Origin: a virus
Direction: 5' to 3' (one strand)
Length of the DNA: 41,112 nt
IMG/VR virus record: IMGVR_UViG_3300020202_000143
Coordinates: 1-41,112 of that record
Positions 6,178-12,392 of the stretch are shown here, in pieces. Position 1 is the stretch's first letter, and each line of letters starts with the position of its first letter. A model generated the notes under the pieces. It was not told the DNA's origin and made no database searches. It was given only the letters and a program-made list of their open reading frames with translations. Both the position numbers and the translations under genes were made by a program.

Positions 6178-6545
6178 ACCTCCAGCAGATCTTCGACGCT
6201 GGCGTGTCAGGTGTCCTCGCCCAGGGCGGGTATTCGGCAAACGCGTTTGGTGACTGCCTCTACCGTGGCGCAAATGGCTGCAAGTGCGCGTTGGGGCATT
6301 CGATCCCTGATGATGACTACGACACGTCGCTGGAGGGCGATGCTCCACGCCACACAGATGAAAAGGGTGGCAGCAGGCTGGCGCGCCTGCTTGGGGCCGA
6401 AACGGATGCGGAGTGCACAATCCTCCGCGACTTCCAAAGCGTCCACGACGCCTGCGCCAAGGGGAACCTCCCCCTCTCCGAGTTCAAAGCCCGCTGCCGC
6501 GACTTCGCGGAGACGCACGGCCTCAACACGGACGTGCTGGCATGA
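6174..6545 (+). CDS. Uncharacterised triplicated phage protein, copy 3
   Basis: 123 residues starting at ATG (copies 1 and 2 use GTG at the same place): NLQQIFDAGVSGVLAQGGYS, YRGANGCKCALGHSIPDD, TSLEGDAPR, ECTILRDFQSVHDACA, ETHGLNTDVLA. It follows ninB with a four-base overlap. The last roughly 65 bases are nearly identical to the end of copy 1, 3.5 kb away, whereas the middle is diverged. Function unknown. Confidence 0.75.
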   Translation: MNLQQIFDAGVSGVLAQGGYSANAFGDCLYRGANGCKCALGHSIPDDDYDTSLEGDAPRHTDEKGGSRLARLLGAETDAECTILRDFQSVHDACAKGNLPLSEFKARCRDFAETHGLNTDVLA

Positions 6546-6604
6546 CCGCGCCGACAGCAGACAAACTCCTCGCCCATGCAGCAATGATCGGAGGTGAGGG
6601 GTGA
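6542..6604 (+). CDS. Possible 20-residue peptide
   Basis: ATG at 6542 overlaps the stop of copy 3 and its TGA overlaps the next ATG by one base. It reads MTAPTADKLLAHAAMIGGEG. Only the perfect overlap at both ends, as in the rest of the operon, supports it. It may be a translational bridge rather than a functional protein. Confidence 0.3.
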   Translation: MTAPTADKLLAHAAMIGGEG

Positions 6605-6780
6605 TGACCGTGCAGAAGCTAATCGCCCTGCTCCGCAAGATGCCGCCCCGCACCATGGTTGCGGTCTGTAACCACGATCAAGACCCGGAGCAGGGCGAGT
6701 TCGACGGGACGCCGCACGGTGTTGCCGAAGCGCCCGACGCTCTCAAGGCACGCGGCTACGGCGTCGTCATCAGCCTGTGA
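6604..6780 (+). CDS. Small conserved phage protein
   Basis: 58 residues: MTVQKLIALLRKMPPRTMVA, then a DPEQGEFDGTPH stretch and a C-terminal GYGVVISL strand. The opening (VQxLI..L..MP....V) is common in small phage and bacterial proteins of unknown role. The start overlaps the upstream stop by one base. Function unknown. Confidence 0.55.
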   Translation: MTVQKLIALLRKMPPRTMVAVCNHDQDPEQGEFDGTPHGVAEAPDALKARGYGVVISL

Positions 6781-6787
6781 GGAAGCC

Positions 6788-7312
6788 ATGACCAACCAGA
6801 CAGCAGCCTCGGACAGAACGCCGGAGGAGGAAGCGGCGCGGGCGCTAGCAAACGACGACCAAGAGCTAGTGCGGGAGTTGCGGCGCGATGACAGGCGCCA
6901 ATTTGTGACGCAAGGCGTGGAGATTCTGGGTGAGGTCCTTCCTTGCAACCTCGTCGGACGCGCAGCCGAACGCCTCACAGCTTTGGCCCAGGAGAACGCC
7001 GCCCTCAAGCAGCGGGTGAAGGAGTTGGAGGGTGTAGCGCGCTTCGGGGCGCTAATGTTCGATCACCTGTTCGAAGCATTCTGTGATGGCCAGTTCGAAG
7101 TTGAGATAGGCGATCTGATAGCGCGTGACGCCCTGTCCTGCGGGCTGGTGAATAAGGTGCCCTTCGACCCCGAAGTCCATGAAGGGGAATATAGCGAGTG
7201 TTGCGAGCCGGGTGACGACTGGTTCGTCATAAGTGATGCGGGGCGCGCTGCCCGCCGCCTCGCCCGCCCCACCCCACACCCGACAGACGCTGAAGGAGGG
7301 GCGCAACCGTGA
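6788..7312 (+). CDS. Hypothetical protein with coiled-coil segment
   Basis: 174 residues from the ATG at 6788 (GGAAG lies just upstream). The N-terminal half is charged and helical, with a probable coiled coil around AERLTALAQENAALKQRVKE. The C-terminal half is acidic and Cys-containing (GEYSECCEPGDDWFVISDAG). Its stop overlaps the start of the excisionase-like gene. No family recognised. Confidence 0.65.
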   Translation: MTNQTAASDRTPEEEAARALANDDQELVRELRRDDRRQFVTQGVEILGEVLPCNLVGRAAERLTALAQENAALKQRVKELEGVARFGALMFDHLFEAFCDGQFEVEIGDLIARDALSCGLVNKVPFDPEVHEGEYSECCEPGDDWFVISDAGRAARRLARPTPHPTDAEGGAQP

Positions 7313-7602
7313 GCCCGGAGCGCGTGAACATCGCCCAGGCCAGCTTGATCGCGGGCATTCCCAAGCGCACGTTGCAGGCTCATGCGGCGGCGGGTGGCAT
7401 CCCTGGAGCAGGGAAGCCTGCCGGCCGATGGACGTTCGATGTTGCCGAACTGCGCCGATGGGTGCGAACCGTTAAGAGGACGCAATGCCGAAAAACCTCT
7501 ATCTCCGGGACGGGACGTGGCAAGCGCGCTTCAAGGTCCGAGGATGTGAGTATCGAAGAAGTCTACACACGTCTGTTCGGGCCGAAGCGGAACGCCGCCT
7601 AG
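7309..7602 (+). CDS. Excisionase-like winged-HTH protein
   Basis: 97 residues from GTG at 7309. The N-terminal 55 residues match a MerR/excisionase-type domain: VNIAQASLIAGIPKRTLQAH, then GRWTFDVAELRRWV. Such proteins bind att arms and direct integrase towards excision. It lies directly before the integrase gene and its 3' end overlaps it by 118 bases in another frame; the basic tail (residues about 58-97) lies in this overlap. The overlap is like lambda xis-int. Confidence 0.7.
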   Translation: MSPERVNIAQASLIAGIPKRTLQAHAAAGGIPGAGKPAGRWTFDVAELRRWVRTVKRTQCRKTSISGTGRGKRASRSEDVSIEEVYTRLFGPKRNAA

Positions 7603-8531
7603 AAGCCTTCAAGCGCCAGGTTGAGAATGAGGTCCGCTTCGGGATCGCCGGTCCCAGGACATTCGCCGCCGCGGCCGATAGCTGGGAGCGCCACTGCTCC
7701 GGGACGCTCTCACCCAAGACGGTCAAGCGATACCTCGTCAGCCTCAAGCAGTGCTGGCCCCTGATCGGCAGCCTCGACGTCCACCTGATCGACATGGCCA
7801 AGCTGCGAGAGCTTCAGAAAGCCCGCCGGATCCAAGGCGCGAGCATCGCCACGCTGCGCCGCGACCTCACTGCCATATCCGCCGTCCTCAAGCATGCCGC
7901 GGACGAGGATTGGATGGAGCCGATCAACCCGACGATGGCATTCCGGACTCGTAAGGGGATGGAGGAGCGCCGCGATCCGATCACCCTCCCCCGGGAAGCG
8001 GACATTAAGGCGGTCATCGCCAAGGCTCCGGCTCGGTTCGGTGATGCGATCGAGCTGGCACGCGAGACTGGCATGCGCCTCGAGGAGATATTCGGCCTCA
8101 CGCACCGACAGCTCGCAGGCGGGCAGATCACCATCACCGGCAAGCGGAACAAGCGGAGGGTCATCCCCCTCACCCGCAAGGCCAGGCAGATCATCGACCG
8201 CCAGCCCGAGCATATCAAGTCGCCTTATGTGTTCCGCCACAGCGGGAATGACCGGTGGTCTGACCCGTCCGCACGCTTCGGGGACATCCGCCGCCGGGCC
8301 GAGAAGGCGGCACAAAAAGGGGCACAGTCATTCGAGGGGTTCCGCTTCCACGACCTGCGGCATTTGTTCGCGGTCGAGTATCTCAAGGCAAAGCGCGGAA
8401 CTCTCTACGATCTTCAGATGCTCTTGGGGCACGATAGCGTGACCACGACGGAGATCTATCTGGAGCATCTGACCCCGGATCAGCGGGTCGCGGCATTGCA
8501 TGGGGTGTCACGAAAAGCGGCACGCGGCTAA
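7485..8531 (+). CDS. int: Tyrosine-recombinase integrase
   Basis: 348 residues. The N-terminal arm-binding part (NLYLRDGTWQARFKVRG) is followed by a SAM-like core-binding domain (about residues 60-150) and the catalytic domain. Active-site residues are visible: Arg in ETGMRLEEIFGL (about 198), Lys in KRNKRRVIPL, the HDLRH box (about 288-292), LLGHDSVTTTEIY with the Tyr nucleophile (about 323). It should recombine attP with the host tRNA gene. The attP candidate lies 67 bases after its stop, the usual integrase-att arrangement. Confidence 0.93.
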   Translation: MPKNLYLRDGTWQARFKVRGCEYRRSLHTSVRAEAERRLEAFKRQVENEVRFGIAGPRTFAAAADSWERHCSGTLSPKTVKRYLVSLKQCWPLIGSLDVHLIDMAKLRELQKARRIQGASIATLRRDLTAISAVLKHAADEDWMEPINPTMAFRTRKGMEERRDPITLPREADIKAVIAKAPARFGDAIELARETGMRLEEIFGLTHRQLAGGQITITGKRNKRRVIPLTRKARQIIDRQPEHIKSPYVFRHSGNDRWSDPSARFGDIRRRAEKAAQKGAQSFEGFRFHDLRHLFAVEYLKAKRGTLYDLQMLLGHDSVTTTEIYLEHLTPDQRVAALHGVSRKAARG

Positions 8532-8597
8532 CGGTCTGAAGATTGGAAAACCGCAGTTGTCTGCCAAAAACAGGCGGAACAGAAGGCCAACGCGGAA

Positions 8598-8640
8598 CGG
8601 TTTAGGAAACCGTCGCTCTATCCGGCTGAGCTACGGAGCC
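8598..8640 (-). other. attP candidate: 5' half of a tRNA-Arg(CCU) gene
   Basis: On the minus strand the sequence from 8640 downwards follows a tRNA-Arg from base 1: acceptor 5' strand GGCTCCG, D-arm GCTCAGCCGGATAGAGC, then anticodon arm ACGGT-TTCCTAA-ACCGT with anticodon CCT. After the anticodon stem the similarity stops. No variable loop, T-arm (GGTTCGAATCC) or acceptor 3' strand follows. It is thus half a tRNA, ending near the usual crossover region, beside the integrase gene. The surrounding geneless stretch 8532-8824 shows nothing else recognisable. Confidence 0.75.
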
Positions 8641-8824
8641 AGTGGCGGATTTCCTAGTTTTCTGCCGCTGGTGGGTCAATGAACAATCGCAAAACACGCG
8701 AATGGCGCCCGAACGTGGCGGCACGAAAGGTGGCACATAATGTTCGCGCTACGTTCCTTCGCATGTTGCCGTGAATGGGTTACGAGCGAGGATCACTGAT
8801 TCCCGGCGCAGGAACGGAGCCGCC

Positions 8825-9217
8825 ATGCCAGCAATGATTGTCTGTGAAGCGCCCGCCGTAATCGACGGGGACGGCATTCGCTGCCGCGGGGTGGGAGAAG
8901 TCCGCCTGCTCGGCATCGATGCGCCCGATCGGCGCAGTGCCCGGCCGTGCCGTGGCCAGTACGGCAACCACGTCTGTGATGACCGAGCCGCGGCGGCGAG
9001 CAAGGCCAGCCTTCGGGCGGGGCTCCGTTTAGGTCCGGTGCGCCTACAGCCGGTGAAGCGGGACCGCTATGGCCGGCTCATTGCCACGGCATCAGCCGGC
9101 GGCACGGATCTGAGCTGCTGGCAGCTTCGGCGGGGTGCCGCCCGCTATATCATCAGGTATGATGCCGGCCGCCGGGTCGGTCGGACGTGCCCGACACTGG
9201 CTCGCCCTTCGCACTGA
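8825..9217 (+). CDS. SNase-like (thermonuclease) domain protein
   Basis: 130 residues from the ATG at 8825. It carries the staphylococcal-nuclease pattern: AVIDGDGIRC, then VRLLGIDAPDR, then VKRDRYGRLIA. These supply the Asp, Arg and calcium/active-site loops; Asp stands where many members have Glu (GIDAPE). It is shorter than the 149-residue nuclease core of S. aureus, and no signal peptide is visible. It sits between attP and the toxin-antitoxin pair and is a cargo gene outside the phage transcription units. Its 3' end overlaps the convergent gene at 9153. Confidence 0.65.
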   Translation: MPAMIVCEAPAVIDGDGIRCRGVGEVRLLGIDAPDRRSARPCRGQYGNHVCDDRAAAASKASLRAGLRLGPVRLQPVKRDRYGRLIATASAGGTDLSCWQLRRGAARYIIRYDAGRRVGRTCPTLARPSH

Positions 9218-9524
9218 GCGACCGCGCCTCCCTTTCGAAGAGGCTGATCCGGTCCACGTCCCGCTTCACGCCCACCGCCAGGTAGATGGCGTTGAGCGAG
9301 GCGTTGACGTTGCTCCAGCGGTCATGGGAGCGAGGGCTGGCGATCGCCTGCCAGAAGCGGTCGAACGGCCAACGCGCCGACTCCGTTCGCCGGCTCGCCA
9401 GATAAGCCAAGGCGAGCGCCAGGCTCCGGCTCCGCTGCACCGGCCCATGGTGGCATGCCGCGGCGACCTCCTCCAGCGCGAGGAGCGCCATGTCGGTCAG
9501 GCGGTGCTGGTCGAGTCGGGTCAC
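9153..9524 (-). CDS. Hypothetical protein, convergent with the SNase-like gene
   Basis: About 123 residues if started at GTG 9524; ATG 9491 is an alternative. An ATG further upstream (9644) would read through the promoter of the BrnT gene. Helical, with LTDMALLALEEVAAA, then SLALALAYLASRRTESARWP, FDRFWQAIASP and NVNASLNAIYLAVGV, which look like a genuine folded protein. No family recognised. Its 3' end overlaps the SNase-like gene by 65 bases on the opposite strand. Confidence 0.5.
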   Translation of the reverse strand: MTRLDQHRLTDMALLALEEVAAACHHGPVQRSRSLALALAYLASRRTESARWPFDRFWQAIASPRSHDRWSNVNASLNAIYLAVGVKRDVDRISLFEREARSLSAKGEPVSGTSDRPGGRHHT

Positions 9525-9596
9525 ACCGCCAAGTGGAACAGATAAGGAACGCCGGGCAAGTGGCTGAGGCACGCGGGCACAGAGCGGTAATTTTGG

Positions 9597-9641
9597 TGTA
9601 TGTACAAATAATGCTTGCAGCCGCGCCTTTATGTATGTACA
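9597..9641. promoter_or_regulatory. Twin TGTATGTACA sites before brnT
   Basis: The decamer TGTATGTACA occurs at 9597-9606 and again at 9632-9641, 35 bases apart, directly before the toxin gene start (9650). Each holds the palindrome TGTACA. Ribbon-helix-helix antitoxins such as BrnA usually bind repeats in their own promoter, so these are the likely autoregulation sites. The -35/-10 elements are not clear. Confidence 0.5.
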
Positions 9642-9649
9642 CAAACTAA

Positions 9650-9898
9650 ATGGAAATCGAGTTCGACCCCGCGAAAGACGCTGCCAACATTGAGAAGCAT
9701 GGCATCTCTCTTGCGCGGGCAGCCGACCTCGAAGTTCTGGCCGTTCTGACCGATGATCGTTTCACTGAGCAGCGCCGTCGTGCCTACGGCCTTATCGACG
9801 GTAAGGCCCATTGCCTTGCCTACACCGTGCGGAACGGGCGAGTTCGGGCAATCAGCCTGCGCCGCGCACATGAGAAGGAGATGCGCCGCTATGTATGA
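9650..9898 (+). CDS. brnT: BrnT-family ribonuclease toxin
   Basis: 82 residues with the full BrnT pattern: EIEFDPAKDAANIEKHGISL, then RRRAYGLIDGKAHCLAYTVR, then RVRAISLRRAHEKEMRRY, the Arg/His-rich C-terminal end that carries catalytic residues in the family. BrnT cleaves RNA and stops growth; it is neutralised by BrnA, encoded next. There is no obvious Shine-Dalgarno. It lies in the cargo region next to attP and may stabilise the prophage or protect the host population from other phages (inferred). Confidence 0.88.
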   Translation: MEIEFDPAKDAANIEKHGISLARAADLEVLAVLTDDRFTEQRRRAYGLIDGKAHCLAYTVRNGRVRAISLRRAHEKEMRRYV

Positions 9899-10193
9899 AG
9901 ACGCCACACCTCCCCTCATTGGAGGAGAGCCTGAGGAGCAGCCCAGATTGGATGACAGCGACAATCCAGAATGGACCGCTGCCGACTTCGCGCAGGCGAA
10001 AGGCCCTGAAGACCTATCAGAGGTCGAGCTGGCCGCTTTCCCTAAAACAAAGCGCCGCGGGCGCCCTCCCGCTCAGGTGAAGAAAGAGCGCATCTCCATC
10101 CGGCTCGATAATGATGTCCTGGATAAATTCAGGGCAAGCGGCCCAGGATGGCAATCCAGGATCAACGAGGCCCTTAAGCGGGCAAAGCTTTGA
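9891..10193 (+). CDS. brnA: BrnA-family antitoxin
   Basis: 100 residues from the ATG at 9891, which overlaps the end of brnT by eight bases. Acidic N-terminal half (EQPRLDDSDNPEWTAADFAQ) that probably wraps the toxin. The C-terminal ribbon-helix-helix reads KERISIRLDNDVLDKFRASG then GWQSRINEALKRA, the BrnA DNA-binding end. Expected to bind BrnT and, as a complex, the repeats at 9597-9641. Confidence 0.88.
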   Translation: MYEDATPPLIGGEPEEQPRLDDSDNPEWTAADFAQAKGPEDLSEVELAAFPKTKRRGRPPAQVKKERISIRLDNDVLDKFRASGPGWQSRINEALKRAKL

Positions 10194-10238
10194 CGCAGGC
10201 GTTTGCAAGCGCAGAGACCAGGAAGCCAGAAACAGTTG

Positions 10239-10263
10239 GGGCCGGCACCCGAAGGTCCGGCCC
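10239..10263. repeat. GC-rich hairpin between brnA and the lysis genes
   Basis: GGGCCGG (10239-10245) and CCGGCCC (10257-10263) form a perfect 7-base stem with an 11-base loop in the gap between the convergent brnA and spanin genes. No T-run follows on either strand, so it is at best a weak terminator or transcription barrier. Confidence 0.35.
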
Positions 10264-10317
10264 AGTCCCGTCTGTGGAGGTGTGCCGAAGCAGTGACCCG
10301 ACCACAGCGCATGTTTT

Positions 10318-10489
10318 TATGAAGTCCCCTGATTGGGGCCCAACAAAGCGCCAAAGTGGATGCATCCCGTCTTGGCTCGGGCCGGCGCTGCTGCGATCAG
10401 GTGGCATGTTCGCTGATCGCGCATTCCAGTCGGGTTTCTGGGGCCTCTACCTCGTCGTGCTGATCGGGGTGCTGGCAGCGACCGCCTAA
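10318..10489 (+). CDS. Possible small membrane peptide after brnA
   Basis: From ATG 10319 this reads about 56 residues; a later ATG (10405), preceded by AGGTGG, would give only 27. The end GFWGLYLVVLIGVLAATA is a clear membrane segment. It is on the plus strand and ends converging with the spanin gene, overlapping its stop by a few bases. Support is limited to the open frame, the membrane segment and the possible ribosome site. Confidence 0.3.
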
Positions 10490-10971
10490 CGGGTCTGGCG
10501 CTCCACCCAATCAATCAGCCGGTCGTGTCGTTCTTCATTTTCGGCTGCTCGCAAAAGCTCGTCGGGCGCAAGACACACCCTGGGCGCTTCATCAGGTCCG
10601 GCCCCGGCGGTTGGAGCTTGGGCAGCACCGGCTCCGCTGGCTGAACCTGGAGCGGCTTGTGCGCGCAGCTCGCGGCGAAGGCGCTCAAGGCGAGCAGTAA
10701 GGTCGCTCTCGACTTCATGGGTGACTCTCCTCTGGTCCGCTTCGATCCGCTCCACCTCGGCCTTGTTACGCCGGGCGGCCTCTTCCTGGGCTGCGACATA
10801 GGCTGCACGTTCACCCTCTCGGGCCTGGCTGCATGCCACGATCTGCTCTTTCAGCTTGCCATTCTGACGGGTGACAATGCGGTCGTGGGCAAGAAGGGAA
10901 AGGAAGGCGAGCGCCACCAGGCCCCCGCCGACCATCCGCCATGGAAGAAGGTTAAACATGCGCCCTCGCAC
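10486..10971 (-). CDS. Inner-membrane spanin (Rz-like)
   Basis: 161 residues, type II membrane topology: a short basic start, one membrane segment (MVGGGLVALAFLSLLAHD, residues about 13-30), then a long periplasmic coiled coil (EGERAAYVAAQEEAARRNKA onward) and a Pro/Ala linker before a final helix. This is the i-spanin design. With the o-spanin nested in it (10718-10515) it spans the periplasm and fuses the inner and outer membranes at the last lysis step. It is the last gene of the late transcript. Confidence 0.85.
   Translation of the reverse strand: MRGRMFNLLPWRMVGGGLVALAFLSLLAHDRIVTRQNGKLKEQIVACSQAREGERAAYVAAQEEAARRNKAEVERIEADQRRVTHEVESDLTARLERLRRELRAQAAPGSASGAGAAQAPTAGAGPDEAPRVCLAPDELLRAAENEERHDRLIDWVERQTR
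10515..10718 (-). CDS. Outer-membrane spanin lipoprotein (Rz1-like), nested in Rz
   Basis: A frame lying wholly inside the i-spanin gene. From ATG 10718 it encodes 67 residues: MKSRATLLLALSAFAASC is a lipoprotein signal whose lipobox Cys is residue 18. The mature part is short and Pro-rich (QVQPAEPVLPKLQPPGPD), as in Rz1. The presence of a real lipobox in an overlapping frame of an Rz gene is strong evidence. Partner of the 10486-10971 product. Confidence 0.85.
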   Translation of the reverse strand: MKSRATLLLALSAFAASCAHKPLQVQPAEPVLPKLQPPGPDLMKRPGCVLRPTSFCEQPKMKNDTTG

Positions 10972-11533
10972 AAAGAGAGGTGTCGGAAAGGCTGCGGCTG
11001 AATGACAGCGGGAAGATGGGCGAGTAGGCGTTGACCGTGCCGACGACCTCGCCCCGCATGCTGAACACCGGCCCGCCGGACATGCCGGGGATGAACCGCA
11101 CCGGGGACGAAAGGGTCTGCCAGCCCCGGAACGGCACCTTGGGCAAGGGGCTCCAATGCACGACGTTCAGGACCCGCTGGCGCCTTTCCCCATGAGCATA
11201 GCCGATGGCCGAATAGGTCTCGCCGTGGCGGAATGCCTCGCAGGATAGCCGCAGGCCACCAGGACGATTGAAGCGGAACCGGATGACTGAGAAGTCTCCC
11301 ACCCGGTCATTCTCGATGACAAAAGCGGGAATGCCGTTGATCCGGCAATCGGTCATGCGGCTGACGTGATCGACGGACAGAGCGGTGTTGCCGTTGATCT
11401 GGAAGGCGGTCCCCCTCCCCTCGTCGCACACCATCTGGTGAATATATGGGTGCGTCGTGAACACGGCCTGCGGCGCGGCGGACACAAGCACCGGCAGCCC
11501 CGCAAATGCGAGGAGACAGGTTTTCGCAATCAT
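10952..11533 (-). CDS. Secreted trypsin-like serine protease
   Basis: 193 residues. Residues 1-20 (MIAKTCLLAFAGLPVLVSAA) look like a Sec signal peptide. The rest has the chymotrypsin-fold triad in order: His in ALSVDHVS, Asp in VGDFSVIRF, Ser in FIPGMSGGPVFS. The product is probably periplasmic. It sits between the holin-like gene and the spanin genes in the lysis region, and its 3' end overlaps the i-spanin start by 20 bases. It may process envelope or spanin proteins or be a lysogenic conversion factor; the sequence does not decide. Ribosome site GGGGGG lies in a small hairpin. Confidence 0.8.
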   Translation of the reverse strand: MIAKTCLLAFAGLPVLVSAAPQAVFTTHPYIHQMVCDEGRGTAFQINGNTALSVDHVSRMTDCRINGIPAFVIENDRVGDFSVIRFRFNRPGGLRLSCEAFRHGETYSAIGYAHGERRQRVLNVVHWSPLPKVPFRGWQTLSSPVRFIPGMSGGPVFSMRGEVVGTVNAYSPIFPLSFSRSLSDTSLCARAHV

Positions 11534-11537
11534 TGGA

Positions 11538-11553
11538 CTTCCCCCCGGAAGTG
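11538..11553 (-). promoter_or_regulatory. G-rich ribosome site in a short hairpin (copy 1)
   Basis: CTTCCCCCCGGAAGTG on the plus strand gives CACTTCCGGGGGGAAG on the minus strand, five bases before the protease ATG. The GGAAG/CTTCC arms can pair around the G-run, which would hide the ribosome site. The same 16 bases occur before the holin-like gene (11729-11744). Confidence 0.4.
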
Positions 11554-11559
11554 AGTTGG

Positions 11560-11727
11560 TTACAGCGCCATCTTGAGAACCAGATCACGCAGCGTTGTGG
11601 CCGTCTCTGGCGCCAGCATCCCGAAGGACGTCAGCAGCAGCAGGACGAAGATCATGGCGTTCTTGGACCGCGGATCACCCAGCTTGTTATAAACGGCCGA
11701 GGCCACGGCGATTGCTTTGGCTTTCAT
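11560..11727 (-). CDS. Small membrane protein, holin candidate
   Basis: 55 residues from ATG 11727: a basic N-terminal helix (MKAKAIAVASAVYNKLGDPR) followed by one strong membrane segment (NAMIFVLLLLTSFGML) and a short polar end. Its place right after the endolysin gene, its size and its single hydrophobic segment fit a small holin or pinholin. No family assignment is possible by eye. A second candidate lies at 13641. Confidence 0.55.
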   Translation of the reverse strand: MKAKAIAVASAVYNKLGDPRSKNAMIFVLLLLTSFGMLAPETATTLRDLVLKMAL

Positions 11728-11728
11728 G

Positions 11729-11744
11729 CTTCCCCCCGGAAGTG
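11729..11744 (-). promoter_or_regulatory. G-rich ribosome site in a short hairpin (copy 2)
   Basis: The same 16 bases as at 11538-11553 lie two bases before the ATG of the holin-like gene. Two neighbouring lysis genes thus share an identical initiation element, suggesting matched translation control or a small duplication. Confidence 0.4.
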
Positions 11745-11762
11745 GATTGTCAGAACCCGGCA

Positions 11763-12203
11763 TCAGCCGGCACGATAGAGGCGGGCCTCGGCTTCGCGGC
11801 GCCGGATCAAGCCAGGCACGACCTTCCCGCGGGCCTTGTTCCAGCGGACGAAGGCGTTGGACGCGCCGATGTGGTTGCCGAGTTTGTGGCGCTTGAGGAC
11901 GGTCGAACCAGCGAAGGCATCAAGCCCGATGTTGAACGCCAGACTGACCATTGCGGCGAACTGATTGTCGCTTGTGGAAGCGTTCCCGACCAGGCGCTCC
12001 ACACCCTCTTCGAACCGCTCCAGATCCTCCAGCAGAAGCTCGTCGGCCTCTCCCTGGCTGATCCGCATTCCCATGCGGACATGAGATCCGGTGGACCCGA
12101 ACCCGATGGTCGGAACCCCTGCCGGGCAGAGATAGGCCGCCAGCTTGCAGCCTTCGAAATCCTTGACGAGCTGAAGCCCCGCCGCATTGATGCGCCGCGC
12201 CAT
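11763..12203 (-). CDS. Endolysin, T4-type lysozyme (GH24)
   Basis: 146 residues from ATG 12203 (AGGGGG upstream). It has the GH24 pattern: LQLVKDFEGCKLAAYLCPAG, then VPTIGFGSTG, then NQFAAMVSLAFNIGLDAF and GLIRRREAEARLY. The catalytic Glu is in DFEG; the second position is Cys rather than Asp (Glu-8-Cys-5-Thr), a variant also known among phage lysozymes. No signal or SAR segment is seen, so release through a holin is expected. It cuts the glycan strands of peptidoglycan. Confidence 0.92.
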   Translation of the reverse strand: MARRINAAGLQLVKDFEGCKLAAYLCPAGVPTIGFGSTGSHVRMGMRISQGEADELLLEDLERFEEGVERLVGNASTSDNQFAAMVSLAFNIGLDAFAGSTVLKRHKLGNHIGASNAFVRWNKARGKVVPGLIRRREAEARLYRAG

Positions 12204-12232
12204 AGTATCCCCCTGGAACAAAGAGTGATTCC

Positions 12233-12248
12233 CGTCGTTCAAACGACG
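12233..12248. repeat. 16-base palindrome upstream of the endolysin gene
   Basis: CGTCGTT-CA-AACGACG lies 30 bases before the endolysin start, in a 189-base gap (12204-12392). No T-run follows. It could be a protein site or an RNA processing hairpin. Nothing else is recognised in this gap. Confidence 0.35.
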
Positions 12249-12392
12249 CCGGGCTACTGGTGAGATGGAAGCCGTCCCCGGCGGTGTCGCGCGGAATGAG
12301 AGTGAGGCGCGGCTGCTTGGATACCGGCCCTGACCAGTAAGCTCCCGCGTCCTACCCCCCGACGCTGACGAGCCGAACGTCAGGGCCTAGTT

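Noticed and set aside
1-8640. Left part as host chromosome flanking an integrated prophage
   Set aside because: The methyltransferase pieces at both window ends, and the early operon that continues across the join, show a single circular phage genome. The tRNA half is then attP rather than an attL/attR border.
8598-8640. A complete tRNA gene
   Set aside because: The variable loop, T-arm and 3' acceptor strand are missing after the anticodon stem.
9525-9644. N-terminal extension of the gene at 9153 up to ATG 9644
   Set aside because: It would read through the brnT promoter repeats; the inner GTG or ATG is more likely.
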